Position numbers and translations under genes: made by a program
In this document: positions 1 through 11,700 of the stretch, in pieces
How the letters are laid out: each line of letters starts with the position of its first letter
Numbering within the stretch: position 1 is the stretch's first letter
Source of the DNA: Cymbidium sinense
Lineage: Eukaryota; Streptophyta; Magnoliopsida; Asparagales; Orchidaceae
Reading direction: 5' to 3'
NCBI GenBank assembly: GCA_021442155.1
Contig: CM038229.1
Coordinates: 68,034,443-68,098,442, forward strand
DNA: 64,000 bases
The notes under the pieces: model-generated
Databases searched by the model: none
Seen by the model: only the letters and a program-made list of their open reading frames with translations
Told to the model about the DNA's origin: nothing

Positions 1-418
1 CACCGCTAACTATCGATCGCGGTACCGCTGCGACCATCACGGCCATCTCCGCCATCATCACCATCGCCGATTGCCACCGTTTCCGCCGACCGCTGTTTCA
101 CCATCATCAACTACCACTAACAATCATAATTTATTAATAGACTATATAGCTATTATTTTCTCGGATTCCAGAGCCCTTCTCATATACAATTCTGTAATCA
201 TGTTGTCAGAAAAATTTTATACTCTGAAATAGATACATAGTGGAAAATTTTTTCTAGGCTAGGCCCCGTGATTTTTTCCCTCTTTTTAAGATTTTTTCAC
301 GTAAAAATTCTGGAGTTTTCTTATTCATTCTTCAAATAACTGTGTGTGTGCTAGATTCCACAACAAAGTTAAGGCGTAAACTTTTATTCTACCGCAACTG
401 GTTTTCTAGCATGCAACA
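1..418 (-). mobile_element. LTR fragment (TGTTG...TATCA family), cut by window edge
   Basis: Read on the minus strand from 418 downward, this begins TGTTGCATGCTAGAAAA and then matches, in order, the landmarks of the LTR-like repeats at 22641, 26533 and 60866: a GTAGAATAAAAGTTTACGCC block, a purine-rich GAAAAGAGGG-like block, a 'cactatgtatctat' block, then a GGCGGTGG-rich stretch (the CCACC-rich start of the window). No protein reading frame is expected in it. It is truncated at base 1, so its other end and TSD cannot be tested. Confidence 0.7.
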
Positions 419-667
419 ATAAGGAATATTTGGCTTGAACTAGTGTGAGTCTATTTCTTATTTCAATCATTAAGCTTGTGACCAAAGAAGTTTTGAATTA
501 TTGGATTTTGCTTTCTAATAAGATTTGACTGGCTATTTATTTTGGTGGAGAATGTATTTTGTGTATACACATTAGGAATTTGGCTTTACGATTTTTCCTA
601 AATTGAATTATGTATATTGACCAGGTGAGACGAAGGATTATTGGTGTTGTGTTATTGTTAATTAGAA

Positions 668-1557
668 ATGAGTTCAGATACTGTTAGTATAGTTCTCTAT
701 TATGGCGGTGAACTCAATGTAAGCAACGATTTCATTCCAACTTATGTTGGCGAGAAAAATTGTCCCATCCAGATCCCACGACGGATTAAATTCGAGGAGT
801 TAGAGAAGCAAATAAATAAGCTTTGATCCAAAGAAAATTCTTTGTTAATCTCGTAGGTCATTTTCCTATTGGTGTTGGATTTATCAACTCACATTAATGA
901 AGTCTGTAATTAATGCGAAAGACGCGTGTGATTTATGTGAAGAAGAAGAATTGCGAAAATATGATTTATTTACTTACTCATTATGTGCTTACAATTGAAA
1001 TAATAATTTTGCAATATTTACGGTCATAAGAGCCATATGGACATCGATCCGGTACGCTCATAGATATATGTAGGAGAAGATATATGGCTGAGTACCGCTG
1101 ACATGTTAGAAGATGATAAGAAATTTCCACGTGGTGCTCAAATAGTTCAACATGCCATCTATGGTTGAAGTTGCACTGATAGATCCATCGTTCATACGGG
1201 TCGATGGCCAAGGAAAAGTTGACGTTGATTGGATCGATTACCACTCTTACGCTGGAGCAGCGAAAGTCGGTTAGTGGTAGATTCATCACAGCAGGACTGG
1301 GAGCAAGCGATCAACCGATATATGAGGTGGTATCATTCTTGGGCTTCACTTTATATGCTGAATGCTCCAACAATTCCTCCTGACACCTATTATCATCTAG
1401 CGCCTGGAGAACGGTTGATGGTTAGTCTATATGCAAAGTATTATAATTTGGTTTTCATATAACAATGAAACCCTGATCTAAATTTTTTTATTTGCAGCGT
1501 GAGCACATCTTGAATGCTGAGGACATATTTCGTTTATTTGAGAGAGATGATGATACA
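668..1557 (+). pseudogene. MULE-encoded MuDR N-terminal domain plus plant-mobile-domain-like protein, broken
   Basis: From 668 the frame reads an ATG followed by SSDTVSIVLYYGGELNVS and a YVGEKNCPIQIP block, then FEELEKQINKL before a stop. This is the beta-rich N-terminal domain of MuDR-like transposases (hydrophobic-YYGGE start and YVG motif). The same block recurs on the minus strand at 37140-37466. Farther on, DVDWIDYHSYAGAA (about 1226-1266), then QDWEQAINRYMRWYHSWASL and a PGERLMV block (to 1422) resemble the plant mobile domain of the MAIN/MAIL1 type. An intron is plausible between a donor near 1423 and the acceptor at 1497-1498, rejoining to REHILNAEDIFRLFERDDD and a stop at 1555-1557. 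Several in-frame stops show it is dead. Fusion of the two domains in one transcript is inferred. Confidence 0.55.
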
Positions 1558-2401
1558 TAATTTTAATCTATCAACGATTATGAGATTATGCGAAACTATA
1601 TGCATATTTATGATAAAAATAATAGGGATATCTTGACATTTCAAAGATCAATGCAAATGTTAGATGGAATGGGTCCATCCTCTATACCTGGTCGACAACA
1701 TGTATACATTCACACAACCACCACGATTCATATCGGATATGCACCATGACAAGCGCGCTACCACATATGGTCACTATTCCATATGACAGCCATCATGTAG
1801 TATACCACGAGTATCGTTGCCTACTCAAGCTTCGGTTGATGTATCTCATGTTACAGACTTAGTATATTCGTAATAACCAGCTGAGTAAGTTGAAGAGGAG
1901 GACCATCAACGATCATTTACGCTGATCGGCATGACTAACCACTCATTACACTCGAAGTGACGATTCCATCCACGCATCAACGAAGATAAACGTGTTATCT
2001 TTTTTATACAATGGATGTCATGTATTTGTGACTATTTTTCATTTGTTATGGTTACTCATTCAGTTTCACAGTTCTGTAACTCTTAATTGCATAATCCTGG
2101 TGCTATTTATTATTTATTTGTTTTGGTTGAATTACATCAGAGATCGACATTAGGTTCATATGCATTTGGTTAAATTCAATTTCTTTACATCACATATTGA
2201 GATAAGGTTGTGTGTTAATGTATGCTTTTTTATGATAATATGTCTTTTCTCTTAAGAGCTTGTTAATTGCACTTTAATAAGAATATTTTACTGTAGTGAG
2301 ATATAACAAATTATATAATGCTTCATTTGGTTGATTTTTAAGAGTGAAAAATTCCCTTGATTTCACTATTTCATAAAATATTATTAAAAACTGTGGTTAT
2401 T

Positions 2402-2840
2402 CGAGTAGGAATTGTCAAATTGTCAACGTAAAAGTTGTAGTACTTTTTATTACCTTTCCAATGATACCAAGCACGCTAAAATCTGACACCGGATGAGCCC
2501 TATACGACCAAAAAATGGGGGCTACCGTAATATCTTTATTTTTTGCAACTTAAATATTCATACATTTCATAAAAACCGCAGCTACCCGGGCCAGATTTAT
2601 CGAAATTTGTCAACATAAAAGTTGTAGTACTTTTTATTACTTTTCCAACGATACCAAGCACACTAAAATCGACACTGACAGTCGACCAAAAAATGAATAT
2701 CTTTATTTTTTAAACTTAAATATTCATACATTCACAAAATCATACCGGTGAGATTCAGAAAGTTATCAACATGAAAGTAGAATTTTTCATTACCTTTTCA
2801 ACGATATTAAAATACGCTAAAATCACACTAAAGATATTAA
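2402..2840. repeat. Subterminal tandem modules of the MULE (about 3 copies)
   Basis: Three degenerate copies, starting near 2412, 2606 and 2762, each contain a core like GTCAACATAAAAGTTGTAG, then 'ttaccttttccaacgataccaagcac' and 'gctaaaat' words. Spacing is roughly 155-195 bp. The same module, often inverted, occurs at 35740-36180, 44510-44790 and 45560-45850 in other MULEs of this window, so it marks the family. Confidence 0.7.
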
Positions 2841-2904
2841 AAATAACTACTATATATTTAGATTTTTTAAAAAAAATAAATTAAAGCCTGTCGCCCGGTC
2901 AACG

Positions 2905-2987
2905 GGCAGAGCTTATTTTTAAATTTTTTAAAAATATGTAATTAGCTAATTAAATTTTTAATTAAGCATAATTTTAAAACTAAGCTT
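2905..2987. repeat. Right terminal inverted repeat of the MULE remnant
   Basis: The stretch with TAATTAGCTAATTAAA and ending AATTTTAAAACTAAGC parallels the right ends of the MULEs at 44313-45943 and 35582-38661, which read TAATTTGCTAATTAAA...TTTTAACC and TTCGCTAATTAAA...TTTAGCC. The candidate 9-bp TSD that follows (TTATATTTA) has no partner found upstream. Confidence 0.5.
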
Positions 2988-3240
2988 ATATTTAATATCT
3001 AAAATTTTTATGTTTATATAATTTTTAATATCTAAATTATATTAAAATATACACACATGCCACAAATTTCTAGTATACTCAAATATGTAGGTAAATATGA
3101 AAAATTTATGGTTTAGATATTAAAATATTATATAAATAAATATGAAATTTTTAAATATTATAAATAAAAGTTGAAAACCTATCCGTCCGTCCATTTTAAT
3201 TGGACGGTCATTGGTGATTGGACCGGATGGCCACGGGCAA
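2988..3240. other. AT-rich spacer upstream of the protease gene
   Basis: No coding or transposon signal is seen. At 3187-3207 a small perfect hairpin (CCGTCCA and TGGACGG arms, 7-nt loop) sits about 320 bp upstream of the start codon; its role, if any, is unknown. Confidence 0.4.
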
Positions 3241-3526
3241 CGTTTTTTCTTTGTATCTCGTTTTAGCTTAAAACTAGCCCGAGAACGGCCACCTTAGTAG
3301 TCCTTAGCTCCCAAAGCTTCTCACTGTGTTTCTCTTTTCACCAGCTTCCAGAGACAAAAGCTTCACATTGCTAGCTAACCCAAAAATACCCACGTCTCTC
3401 TCCAAACCCTAGATCTGTCTATCGCGCGTGGTTCCAGCCTTCGAACCACGCCACATTCCCCAATCTTTGTGACTTTTTCCCCTTCCTTTCGAGAGCGTCG
3501 CCTTAGATCCGCTCTTGCAACGAACA
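3241..3526 (+). promoter_or_regulatory. Putative promoter and 5' leader of the aspartic protease gene
   Basis: The segment turns GC-richer and pyrimidine-rich before the start codon (CTCTCTCC runs), typical of a plant 5' leader. At 3404-3411 it has AAACCCTA, a telo-box-like motif common in leaders of constitutively expressed plant genes. No convincing TATA box was seen, so the transcription start is not placed. Confidence 0.4.
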
Positions 3527-6500
3527 ATGTCTTCTTCTCGGCTTTTCTTCATTTTACTCACTTTCCTTGTTGTAGCTGGATCGGAAACCATCATCTTCTC
3601 ATCGCCAATGGTCCACCGGTTCTCTGAGGAGGCACGGGAGGCTGCGGCGGCTGTGCCGGCGAGGGAAGTTGGGCAATGGCCAGCTCGTCGTAGTCCGGAG
3701 TATTATGAGGTGTTGGTGAGGAGCGACCGCCTCCGCCAGAGGCGACGGTTAGCTGGAGCTAAGTATTCGATGCTATACCCAACCGAGGGGAGCGAGACTA
3801 TCTCTCCTGGAAACGATTTTGGATGGTGAGTTCAGTCAGTCAGCTCACATTTTGTGCTTCTGTTTGAATATTGTTTTTTTGGCTAGTAGGGAAGGAAATG
3901 GAAGAAATCTATTGATAGCTTTTACTAGAATAAAAGCGGTGCTGAGCATTATAATGTGGCTTTTTAATCAGAAGTTTTTTCTTGGAGGGATGGATTTGTA
4001 GAGAATCTTCTGCATTGTGAAAATTTAAGCAGAAGTTTGGTCTTGCTTTATTTGAACTTTTTAGAATTTTCTTATGAGCTCTGTCCTGTTTTTTAATGCT
4101 TTGTTATTGTTAAGAGTGGCAATATTAGTTAAAAATTTGAAGCTTACTCAAAATTTGCTTCAGTTTTGAAAAATATATGGAATTTGATTTGAACCTATTT
4201 GAATTATATATTATTATACATGAAAAACATGATATATGGACATTATATATACACAAGCACATTGATGTTACTGCCATTCTTTGTAATTTTTCGATTTAAT
4301 ATTTTTTTTTCTGTTGAAATCATAATATGTTTTAAAGATAAAATATGATTTTATATTCTGTGTTATTTAATTTCAAATCATTTTGAGTTTCATAGAATTC
4401 TATGTTGGATATTATTAGAAGAAAAGCAGTGATAAGCATTGTAATGTGGGATTGATGGGGCTTTTAATAAGAAGTAAGGTTTTCTTATAGGGATGAATAT
4501 GGAGAGATTCTTTTGGTTTGTGGAAGCGTGGATAAGAAGTGTTTTTGCTTTTAGATATGTATTTGTGGACTTTGTTCTTTCTTTAATGATTTGATATTAT
4601 TAAGTGTGCATTATGTTTTTGAAAACCAGTTCCAACTTCAAAGACCGATCAATTCACATATATTTGGATAGCCAGCTCCTTATTACATAACTAGCTACAT
4701 TTTTTATTACCAATATTTGATGTTGAATCTTTGGTACACTTTGACCAGGGCTCATACACTTGGTTTGCTAATATTTTTTTGTGCTTCTGCTGTATTATTT
4801 TAGTCATTGCTTCTCCTGGGGAGAGGATTGCATGCTCAGAAGTCAGAAGTTTATTTCTCTATATTCACGGAAGCTATGGAGGGGATGCACTCATAGGGTA
4901 GTTAATATCATTGTGTTTTTTTCTACACAAATTAAAATTATGGATAGTGTCTGTGTGAGAAGCAGCACATAAACAACAGATTAGCAAATGAAACTGCCCT
5001 AGTTTGAATGAAGAACCAAAGAAAGCTATGAATAAAAATTGGCATAATGTTTGTGGTGGCTGGAGTATCATAAGTTATAGAGATAGTTAATAAACCCTTG
5101 GGTGAACATTGTGTTACTTATGTTTGCATTTCATATATTGTACAGATTAAAGCACTTGATTGTTCAACATTACTTTTATTCTTGCTAACTTTATATTTAA
5201 TAAACTATTCACCTCATTCTTTCTTTAAGATTTTTATATGGATAGATTTTGTTTTACTTTTGTTCTTGCATGGAATATGATCCATTTGTTATGATTACAT
5301 TGCTTTTCTTTGCATCTTGAATTTCAAAACTACTTCAAAGTAGCATACTATTGTTATAGAGCTTTGTTTAGGACCATGATCTTGTTTAGCTGACTATACT
5401 TTCAATATATTTTTTTTGGCCAGACATTACTTTGAAATGGTTTTATACTTAATTGTGACATAATTATTTCATATGATCTTAAAGTAAATGATGCTATATT
5501 ATTCATTCGGATGACAAGTGCTATATTATTCATCGTGATGACAGGTTACATTACACATGGGTTGATGTTGGCACTCCAACTGTTTCATTCCTGGTCGCTT
5601 TGGATGCTGGGAGTGATTTGTTCTGGGTTCCATGTGATTGCATACAATGTGCTCCCTTATCTGGCTATCATGGTAGTTTGGTAGGCTTTATATTTGTGTT
5701 ATCATCAAGAATCTATTTTATTTCTTCTTTATAAAGTTAATATATTGATCTATGTATTGTGTTCCTAATTCATAATTTTTTGGCTTTACTTATTTTTAAT
5801 ACATAAAATGCAATTTAATGAATTAAAAGTCATCTTCTTATTTAAAAACGATGATTCTTCTCTTTGAATAATATGGTGAAAAAAAATAAGGGGAAGACTA
5901 AATCTTCGGATATATAGAAAAAATAGCATGCATAATATGTTTAGTAATCATTAGGTGTTACACCTTGAATATTTAGCAAAGTTTCCTAATGGTTTTCAAA
6001 TTCTTTTTAAATCATCATCATTAGCTTTATCTCAATTATTTAAAGTTGGGTTTATGCTTTCTTATTTGGTTCTTCCTAGGGGTGTAAGTGAGTCAAGCTA
6101 GCATTGAGCTAGCTTGAGCTTGACTCATTAACAAGCTCATGAGCTGAGCTTATCAAGCCATGAGCTCGAGCTAGAGCCAAATTTAAAGTTCGTTAAATTA
6201 TCATGCTTGAGTTATAGTTTTAGTTGGCTCAGCTCAATAGCTCGTTGAGTCGAGATGAAAATTAGGGACTTCATTTGTTCAGTCCGTTCGTCCAACAGGC
6301 CAAGCGTGCAAAGAATATGGTTGAGGATCCTTGATATGCGACTATAAGATTTTTCTTTTCGCAAATTGCCTCTACCAAGTTGCAACCTCCCCAATTTTCT
6401 TATTCTTTCTCAACTTTTCCTATTATGAAATCAGAGCATTGGCTATTGTAGACTTCTTTTTTTCTCCCTAAATATTCATTCTACTGTTTTTACTATTGTG

Positions 6501-8728
6501 AAATCGGGAGCACTGAAATATTTCTTTTCTCGATTTTGAGCCTATTTTAATTTACACAAGTCAAGCTCAAGTTATTGTAGCTCGAGGTCAACTTGACTCA
6601 TTTACACCCCTAATTCTTTTTGATTGAATAACAAAAGAATTTATAAAATATGCAAACATTTCTATACTAGTATGCTTGTAGTATCCTTTTTTGAGTTGTA
6701 AACCTTCTATTTAAAAGATGAAATAGATTCCATGATGGTGTATGGCCCACAATAGATGTTTCTCAAGGAACACTTTGTAGATTGTTTTAATTTGTCCTTC
6801 TGGGAATTTTTTTTGGTGAAATCATATTCATCTAAATTTGCAATGTAGTAGAAGCATAGGCATTTGTTGTGCAATTGACTAAATTCTCCGTTTGCATATG
6901 ATGAACAAAAAAAAGGAGCAAATGTTTTTTTATATTTTTTTAGTTTTGCGAATATGCAGAATTATGCCACTATGTTTTTGGAAAACATTATTCATTTAGC
7001 AACTTGGAACCAATTGTAACTATAATTAACACATTTTTATTAGGTCCACAATTTTCAAATAATTTTGAGCTTGTCGAGAACTCCGGAGGAAACACAATGG
7101 GAGGAAGATGTAAAATAAAATGATATTTTTATTAAAATATTTATATAAAAATTTCACCATAACACTATCCAACTTTTTTACATCTCTTTTACTTTCTTTT
7201 TTTCATTAAATTATTACATTAGGACATTTATACAACTCACAACAAACCCTTAACATCATGAAAATGACTTCAATTTTTTTTGATATATTTCTTTCTACTC
7301 AAGATCTATTTGAAAATCATTATGCCATGCTAATAATTATCTGGCCCTTGCTATCTTCAGTCGTTCTTTTTCGTCACCTCACCCCCATTCGAGGTTGTCT
7401 TACTTTTGGGTGTATTTCATTGTTCCTCACCACTATCAGCCATTAGGATCCTATCAATTTTCTCTTGCTCTTGAGAATGACCTTCCCTCAAGATGGAGGT
7501 TAGGAATGTGTTTGAGAAATCCTCCTCCATCGAAGTGGAATCCTCTAATTGTAATATCTCCCATTTAATTGGTTGCTACATTTCTAGTTGTTTGTCCTTA
7601 GATATTCGCTGTGAAGCAAGAATGATAGTAGGTCACACTAATTGATGATTGCCCCTTAACGTTGGTGTCAATATGATTTCAATAGTGAAATATGGTACTC
7701 GATGTATTAGAGACCAATCTTGTATGCCTAGCTTGTAGGTAATGACTCCTACTCATTCAATGGCTTTTTAGCTTCAAACAAGTTTGTTTTCATACAAAGA
7801 CTTATTGGTATAATTATGGCTTATCTAGATTGAAAATTTCAACTTATTAGGATACATTTAGTCAATGTAGTATGTTTTATTTCCAAATTAGCTAAACTAA
7901 TTGGTTTCTATTCTAAAACTTACAGAAATTAAACAAATTATACTATTTTATAAATCAAATTGAACTGAACCAAATTTTTGTTCGATCAATTTATTTTGGA
8001 TGAGCTGAAGTATAATTAACTGAACAATGAAACTAATTATGTTCAACATTAGTAGCATGTATTATGAAGAACATCAAATAATCTTTGTTAAAATTTATAA
8101 TTTTAATATGTGGCATAAGTAATGTTCACATTTATCTTTCACTTTCTTAGCTTATGGGTTTTGTTGATTTAATAATTGAATAAATTAGTATAATTGATTT
8201 TTTGGTTTGAGCAATTTTACAAAAAGATAAACTTGAATAAAAAAAATCAAAGAAATTCTAAATTATAACCAATAATCAAACATATAATATAACAATTCAA
8301 CTAAACCAAACAATAAGATCAGTTTGATTCGATTTTTAAATTTTAAGAAATTATCCCTACATTCTTTGTCGAGTTCATTATAAGTATTCAAAGATATTGT
8401 GCAAGGTTGTATCTTTATTTGTGTCAGGTTGTTGAAAATTTTGATAGAAGGCTCTTTGTTGACATATGGGTGGATGTACGGTGACAAATGCCCATATAAG
8501 GCTTGAAATGGTGTGATATTGATTGGTATGTTTTAGGTGTTGCAGGGGAAGTTTACCTAGGTACGAATTGCTTCTATTGTGTGTAGAACATGGTTATCCC
8601 TCATAAAACAATGAAGATATTATTTCAAGTATTTATTTGTTACTTTATTTGTCCATTGGTCTAGGGATGATAGGTTACAATACATTAAAAATCATTTCTA
8701 TAAGTTACTCAAATATATATGTATATAT

Positions 8729-8769
<41 letters not shown>

Positions 8770-11700
8770 CCAATGTTATCATCTTTGGTGTACAGTAGTG
8801 CTTACACATTTTTGCAATGAGAATAGTGGAGAACTTGCCATGAAGTGGGGTGGTAATGATTAAAAAATTTGCATACTTTGTTGGAAGATTCCACCATGAC
8901 CATGATGGTTGGTTTTTTCTAGAGACTTCAGCAACTTAATAATTAAGTCGACAGTTAAGTCCTCCTACACGAAACTAATATTAAAAGAGGTTGATGGAAG
9001 CTGGTAGTTACAACTTCTGGATCGCTCTGGATAAAGTTATTTGTCTCTCCTCAGATTAGACTACTAAAATTGATCTACAATTCTATAGAAGTTTCTTCTG
9101 TGCCCTTCGTGAGATGTTGGAATGATATTCCCTAAGGATGGTTGCCTATAATGACTAACTGGTTATCGACACTATGCATTCACTCTTCTGAATCAAGCCT
9201 TGTGGGTATTACTCAGAGCTTTACTGTATTTCTCTTGGCAGTTTCTTGGTCTTCAATGCTATGTTTGTTTTGTTTTTGTCTATTCTAAGAGGGGGGTATA
9301 GATGTAGTGATAATGAATCCCATTTATGCATTGCTGGGATGGGAACTCGTTAGATGCATTTTATTGCTCGATGAATGCAACTGCTATAAAATTATTTCTT
9401 GTAGTAGATATTGAGTTGATGATGTTCATTTAATTTTTAAATCAGCTTTGTCTATCGAATGAGGTACTTTAGGTATAAATAATGCTTGGGAAAAATTCAT
9501 ATGAAATGAAGGAATACATATTAATTTCTACTAAATAATAATGATCTCCCTCCCAAAATATTTTGGTAAGTTTATAAAATAGAGTTCAATGGAGAAGGCT
9601 AATATTTTATATTAAACAATAACTATTTTGACTAAGATTTAATAATGCTATAACTATAAAATTGATAGGACTTTGATAACCACGGACAAGACTCCCAAGC
9701 AAGGAAGACTCTAATAGGGTGAGGTAATGGAGAATATCAGTTGAAGATAACAAGGCGGCACGGCATAAATGAATGATTGAAGATTACAAGAACAAGGCAA
9801 TCATCAACATGGCTCAAAGACTTTCATGTTGATCACAAGTAGATAGAGAAATGTAACAAGGCAAATAAAAGTAATTTTTAGTTTGTTTTGAGTTGTCAAA
9901 GTGTCTTCATATGATTGGTTGATTGAGAAAAGGAAATGAAAATTTGTATGCAATTGGGTAGTGTTGCGGTGAATATCTTTTATTTTTCATCTTCTTCCTC
10001 CCCAATGTTTTTCTTTGGATTCATCGCTTGAAATTGCTTGGAAGTTAGATGGAGTATTGGGTGTCAAGTTCACTAGAGTGGTTGCATGTCATAAATATCT
10101 TTACTTACAAAGTGTTTTTTTAAAGATGATTGCATGGAAGTGGTTATAACTTTGTTGGGACCAATACCAACATTCCTTTTTATGTACCAGAAATCATATA
10201 TGGCTCTCCTGTCAAAGAAAAAGCTTCTTAATTGATGAAAGAATCTTCTGAAACTATTTAAAGAGTTGGGCACAGGTAGAGTGAAAAGCCTTCTTAGGCT
10301 GCATTTGGGGCAGCAGTGCAGTGTGAAAATGCACTGTGCTATTGTTTGGAAATTATATTATAGTTGTATTTTGGAGAATCTGTGATGGGAAAGCTATATT
10401 TCAAGTTGATCCTGCTGAAGAGTGCGGTGGTTATTAGAAAACTATAGTTTGATTTTTTTTAAAATAAAAAAATTTGTAATACCCATCATATTTTTAGATA
10501 GCGGTTTCTTCTACAACAACTTCACCACTGCTTTTTAAGATAGCTATGGGGTAGGGTTGAAATTGGAGGGGGGATGATTTCAAATTTGTATTGTAGAGAG
10601 AACTATGGGATGGAATTAAATTTAAATTAAAAGAAACCAGAGAGTTTCTAAGAAAATTAGATGAATTGATGAGGATGTTTAGGAGCAGGAGATGAGAAAT
10701 GGGTTGAAAATAATAATGTTGATTTAAATTAAGGTGGTTTGAGAGTTCTTATGGTTGCTTCTATGAGAAGAAATTGAATAGTGGGATTAAGATAAAATGG
10801 GATAAAATGTGTAAAACATTTAAATTTTGATTTAAATTTTCACGTGCTTTCAAAAAAGAAAGAAGAAAATGTGAGCGGCATGCTAAAATATTCTCTTTTA
10901 GATATAAGCAGATCCTGAATTGAGGGTGATCATAGGCGTTATCAAGTTTTTTTGGATGTTCCTTTCCTCTAATTGGATCATGCCCAAGCATGGCTTAGGC
11001 ATGACTTGATGTTTGAGACTGTTGCTGACAGTGATGAGGCTGACAAGTTGTCAGTAGAGGGCAGTGGTGGTTAGAGGACCTCTAGTTGGGCTCGTAAGTG
11101 GCTGTTGAGGAAGAAGGTAATCAGAGGACAATGACTTTGTTTGAGACTAATTGGAGCTGAAAGGCAGAGCAGAGGAGATGTTTTTGAAGGGAGGGGAAGC
11201 CTAACAATGGCTTTAAGATAGTTTTCTGTTGTTGCATTTTTTTAAGCTTTTTTTTTTTGTGATAAAAATCCCAAGAAAGCCGTGGGATCAACTTCCTAGT
11301 TGAAAAAATTTGGTCGTGTATCTGCTTGCAATTTTCAGGTGAATCATATTATTGTTTAATCTGCCTTGCTAGAATCCACTTTTGCTGCCAACGGCATGTC
11401 TCTGCAGGTTGATTTCAGTCACAATGGTTTTTAAAGTTGGCTTAAATTGAAAAGTTTTCCACTGTAGGATAAAGTTGCACTGGTTCAAGGTTCATGGTTT
11501 TAAACATGATGTGTGATTAATTCCCCAATTAGGAAAATTCATCAACTGGTAAGATTACACTTTCACACCTTTTATTGATTCATCTTTCTTCCAACCTTTA
11601 AAAAATGCTAATTGAGGGCAACAACTGGTTAGAAGTAAATAGTGCTATGGAATGAGATTGTTAATATATGTGTTGATGCATCTTCTTCTCATGTATCGTG

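Larger units (their letters stand above)
480..2987 (+). mobile_element. Mutator-like element (MULE) remnant
   Basis: The segment carries a MuDR-type N-terminal domain (668-820), a plant-mobile-domain-like segment (1197-1557), three tandem subterminal modules (2402-2840) and a right terminal repeat (about 2905-2987) that matches, in right-end orientation, the terminal inverted repeats of the two well-defined MULEs at 35582 and 44313. The left terminus was not found: no matching inverted repeat or 9-bp TSD is visible near 420-500, where an LTR abuts it. The left boundary given is approximate. Confidence 0.55.
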
